From: Bacillota bacterium
Lineage (GTDB): Bacteria > Bacillota > Clostridia > Christensenellales > Aristaeellaceae
Assembly (NCBI GenBank): GCA_023398575.1
Contig: JAEWSC010000073.1
Coordinates: forward strand, 1-9,195
Length of the DNA stretch: 9,195 bases
Direction: 5' to 3'
Each line of letters begins with the position of its first letter. The stretch's first letter is position 1. A program made the position numbers and the translations under genes. A model generated the notes under the pieces. It made no database searches. It saw nothing but the letters and a program-made list of their open reading frames with translations, and had not been told where the DNA came from. Positions 6,538-9,195 of this stretch are shown here, in pieces.

Positions 6538-6692
6538 TAAACTTTTTGCATTGAAAGACCACGGCGTACAAATTGCGTCAGGAAAAACAAATCTTGCTGA
6601 AAAAACGACATACTTTGCAAACGCCTTCAATGGAGCCTGTATCCACCCGATATGATGATTATTATGTCAAAACGCAGCGGGGGTTAGAACGT

Positions 6693-9195
6693 ATGAAGGC
6701 ACATTTGAAAAAGGTTCTGTCGTACATACTGGCAATGGTAATGCTACTGGCGGTGTTTCCCCTCCCAAATGCCATCGCCACAGAACCGACAGAGCCAGGT
6801 ATAACCCTGGGCAGCGCCTCGCTTTCCGGAGGTAAGTTTTATTACGATAACGCCTGGGTGTTTGGCCAGAATATCCGCACAATCCTCATCAGCTTTTCCG
6901 GCAGCATCACAACCGGCGATACCATCGCTTTGCCGGCCACACCGGCCGGCTTCACGGTTTCCGCAAGCTCCGCCAGCAACAAATACACCAAGCGCATCAA
7001 CCTCATTCCTGGCATTGCGGCAAGCGATGTAGAAAATTATATCCGCGGCGTTGGGTTTACCCTGGCCAGCCCAACACAAACAGTGCAGATCACAGTCACT
7101 ACGGAGGATATCACGCAGGATACCTTTTACAATCAAGGTACAGAACATTATTATCAGTTTATCCCTGACACCACAAGCACCTGGATTCAGGCGTATAATG
7201 CCGCAAAACTCAAGACCTATATGGGCAGAACCGGCTATCTGGCGACTGTCACCAGCCTTGGAGAGGATACGTTTGTCAATGCCTTGTCCAATGGAAAAAC
7301 AGGCTGGCTGGGCGGCACGATTCTCACCAATACCGGGATCTCAGCCGGAACACTATATTACAATGGCTTTAACAACGATTCTGTCGTTTCCACCGGCTGG
7401 TATTGGGCGTGCGGCCCAGAAAGGGGAACGATCTTTTATAACATCAACACCTTATACCCAAATCATAATAATACCACCTTCATTAATCAAAGGGATAGCT
7501 TGAACGCCACCTACTACAACTGGACACGTGGATATGATAACGAGCCCACCAACAATACGGAAGGGTTCTACTTGAACAGCAATTATGAAACCTGCTTATC
7601 CACACTGAACGTTTACGGCAGGACGGGAAAACATGGCACAGCCTTTTCCTGGAATGATATACGGTACGATTCTGCGGGATCGGACTCCTATACTGCCAAT
7701 GGTTATATGGTAGAATATGGAGATCAATTGACTGGTGACAGCGGCAGCGCACTCAGCACCTTTGCAACAGACAGCGGCACCCTGGAAAAAGCCTATACTG
7801 CGACCGTCAATACCCGTGTAAATGGCGCGCTCGCCGCCGCGCCGGGCAATGTGGAATTAAAACAGAGCGGTATAACCGTGTCTACAGCATTAAGCGGCGG
7901 GACTGGCGTTTACACCGCATACGCTGTTAACGGAACATACGATCTCTTTGTCAACAACGTAGATACGGGTATAGATATTGCCATCAATAATGGAAATAGC
8001 AGCGTAACGGTTAACTATTACACCGTCAGCTTCTCTATGACGGAAACGGGCACGGCCTTAGGCAGCACCATATCAGCCACAGCCGGCGGAGCATCCATCA
8101 CAAGCGGGGCGTCGGTTCTCTCCGGCAAATCAGTCACAATCACAGCCACAGGCGCCGGCGCGACCAGCTATACCTATGCCTGGTCAGGCCCCGGGACAAG
8201 CGGCCAAACAACAGCGGCCATCACCATACCATCGCTTTCCGGTGCAGTAAATGCTTCATGCGCGGTGACGGGGACAACGACCTATGAAGCGAATGTGTAC
8301 ACAGCCACGGATGCGGTTTTTGGTCCCGCTCCTGGCGTTGTGGAGCTCAAGCAGAGCGGCGTGACAAAGTATACACCCAGCAGCACCGGAATAGGACGCT
8401 ACACTGCCTATGCCGTAAATGGAACCTACGACATTTTTATCAACAACGAGGACACGGACCAAGATATTGTGGTCAATGGCGAAACCGTTGGCGTGACGGT
8501 GGGATATTCTACGGTCAGCTTTGCCGTTGCAGACGCCGGCACAGCCTCCGGCAGCACCATTTCAGCCGTTACCCGCGGATCCGTACCTGTTACAAGCGGC
8601 ACGGTGGTGCTATCCAGCAAAGGAATAAAAATTACTGCCACCGGTGCGGGCGCAGATATCTATGACTATGCCTGGACAGGCTCGGGTACAAAGGGTGAAA
8701 TGGGGCCCGTGTTCCAATTCCTTACGATCCCCGGGCCGCTGGATGTATTGTGCACGGTGACCGGATCAGACGCCCCTGCGAGCTGTATAGCAGGCGTCTT
8801 AAACCTTATCAATGGCGTGCCTGCCGCTGCACCAGGCAGTGTGGAGCTTTGGCAGGGCGGCGCGATGGTATATACCTTAACTGCGCCTGGCCCAACAGGC
8901 TTTTATATTGTGCAGGCTGACAATGGGACGTATGATGTGTATATCAACAACGAAGATACCGGAAAGGATATTGTCGCTGCCGGTGTGGATACAGGCGTGC
9001 AGGTGGACTTCTATACGGTGAGCTTTGCGGCAGCAGATGCAGGCACAGCCTCCGGCAGCAGTCTTTCGGCCACCGCAGGCGGAACACCCATCGCAAGCGG
9101 CACGGCGGTGCTCCCCGGCAAGGCGGTTACCATTACCGCCCAAGGCGCGGGGGCAGCCACCTATACGTATCTTTGGTCTGGGACGGGTACAAGCG
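6693..9195 (+). CDS. Giant secreted C-type-lectin-like repeat protein (3' end outside window)
   Basis: An open frame of 834 codons with no stop before the window ends. The ATG at 6693 is preceded by GGGGG nine bases upstream. Residues 1-30 (MKAHLKKVLSYILAMVMLLA, then VFPLPNAIA) form a signal peptide, probably cut after NAIA. Residues of about 31-145 are an unassigned beta-rich N-domain. Residues 147-343 resemble a bacterial C-type-lectin-like domain: GYLATVTSLGEDTFVNAL, TGWLGG, WYWACGPERGTIFY, YYNWTRGYDNEPTNN, AFSWNDIRYD and GYMVEYG. The calcium-site motifs are EPT (284-286, degenerate EPN) and WND (320-322). Cys240 and Cys301 could form one disulphide. From 367 onward there are tandem repeats. 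A surface adhesin or glycan-binding role is likely, but the ligand and anchoring signal are unknown. It is divergent from the LytTR operon. Confidence 0.85.
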   Translation, partial: MKAHLKKVLSYILAMVMLLAVFPLPNAIATEPTEPGITLGSASLSGGKFYYDNAWVFGQNIRTILISFSGSITTGDTIALPATPAGFTVSASSASNKYTKRINLIPGIAASDVENYIRGVGFTLASPTQTVQITVTTEDITQDTFYNQGTEHYYQFIPDTTSTWIQAYNAAKLKTYMGRTGYLATVTSLGEDTFVNALSNGKTGWLGGTILTNTGISAGTLYYNGFNNDSVVSTGWYWACGPERGTIFYNINTLYPNHNNTTFINQRDSLNATYYNWTRGYDNEPTNNTEGFYLNSNYETCLSTLNVYGRTGKHGTAFSWNDIRYDSAGSDSYTANGYMVEYGDQLTGDSGSALSTFATDSGTLEKAYTATVNTRVNGALAAAPGNVELKQSGITVSTALSGGTGVYTAYAVNGTYDLFVNNVDTGIDIAINNGNSSVTVNYYTVSFSMTETGTALGSTISATAGGASITSGASVLSGKSVTITATGAGATSYTYAWSGPGTSGQTTAAITIPSLSGAVNASCAVTGTTTYEANVYTATDAVFGPAPGVVELKQSGVTKYTPSSTGIGRYTAYAVNGTYDIFINNEDTDQDIVVNGETVGVTVGYSTVSFAVADAGTASGSTISAVTRGSVPVTSGTVVLSSKGIKITATGAGADIYDYAWTGSGTKGEMGPVFQFLTIPGPLDVLCTVTGSDAPASCIAGVLNLINGVPAAAPGSVELWQGGAMVYTLTAPGPTGFYIVQADNGTYDVYINNEDTGKDIVAAGVDTGVQVDFYTVSFAAADAGTASGSSLSATAGGTPIASGTAVLPGKAVTITAQGAGAATYTYLWSGTGTS
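7791..8279 (+). repeat. Tandem protein repeat unit 1 (163 residues)
   Basis: Residues 367-529 of the surface protein. The unit has two parts. The first runs from AYTATVNTRVNGALAAAPGN through VELKQSG and NGTYDLFVNNVDTG to YYTVSF. The second is an Ig-like segment starting GTALGSTISATAGG and containing VTITATGAGATSYTYAWSGP and SCAVTGT. Equivalent landmarks (VELKQSG, NGTYD) recur 163 residues later. Confidence 0.8.
8280..8780 (+). repeat. Tandem protein repeat unit 2 (167 residues)
   Basis: Residues 530-696. It repeats the landmarks VELKQSG, YTAYAVNGTYDIFINNEDT, STVSFAVADAGTASGSTISA, ITATGAGADIYDYAWTGSGT and CTVTGSD in the order of unit 1. It diverges most around the TRGSVPVTSGTVVLSSKG segment and at the end of the Ig-like part, where it is about four residues longer. 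Confidence 0.8.
8781..9195 (+). repeat. Tandem protein repeat unit 3 (cut by window edge)
   Basis: Residues 697 onward, with VELWQGG, NGTYDVYINNEDTGKDI, YTVSFAAADAGTASGSSLSA and ITAQGAGAATYTYLWSGTGT. It breaks off within the Ig-like half, so more repeats may follow beyond the window. Confidence 0.75.

Noticed and set aside
6651..6656. TATGAT as the -10 of the surface protein gene
   Set aside because: No acceptable -35 hexamer lies at 16-18 bp upstream. It could still be an activator-dependent site, but the evidence is too thin to list.
7051..7503. Plus-strand 150-codon frame
   Set aside because: It overlaps the lectin-like domain in another frame, and the domain motifs lie in the 6693 frame.
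7791..9195. DNA-level tandem repeats as a CRISPR or satellite array
   Set aside because: The repetition is at the protein level within one open frame, with long diverged units and no short identical repeats or spacers.

Overview
The window looks like chromosomal DNA from an anaerobic Gram-positive of the Clostridia, with moderate GC. This is an inference from family content and layout: a short ECF sigma factor followed by a membrane-anchored partner, an HPK10/LytTR two-component pair, an SH3b lipoprotein, TTG start codons with Shine-Dalgarno sites, and sigma-A-like promoters. No rRNA, tRNA, CRISPR array or phage gene is visible. The genus cannot be fixed; a gut Christensenella- or Oscillospira-like lineage would fit.

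Layout. At 1-126 there is one end of an IS3-like insertion sequence on the minus strand, with the first 22 codons of its transposase. At 287-1828 (+) lies a lipoprotein with C-terminal SH3b-type domains, followed by a hairpin with a perfect 12-bp stem. From 6496 down to 1942 everything runs on the minus strand. In transcription order this is a LytTR response regulator (6496-5762), an AgrC-like sensor kinase overlapping it by 1 nt (5762-4488), a ribose-5-phosphate isomerase B homologue with its own consensus promoter and terminator (4353-3904), an ECF sigma factor (3776-3228), and a single-pass membrane protein overlapping the sigma gene by 4 nt (3231-1942), which is the likely anti-sigma factor. 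At 6693 a very large secreted protein starts on the plus strand, diverging from the response regulator, and is still open at the window end. It has a signal peptide, a C-type-lectin-like domain and at least three tandem repeats of about 163-167 residues.

How the genes may work together. Two complete extracytoplasmic signalling modules (HPK10/LytTR and ECF sigma/membrane partner) sit beside two cell-surface proteins. The regulator and lectin-like genes share one 196-bp divergent intergenic region, which contains a 9-mer matching the LytTR binding consensus. The simplest model is that the two-component pair controls the surface protein and perhaps itself. No AgrB/AgrD-type peptide genes accompany the kinase here, so its signal is unknown. 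rpiB looks like an independently transcribed metabolic gene lying between the two modules.
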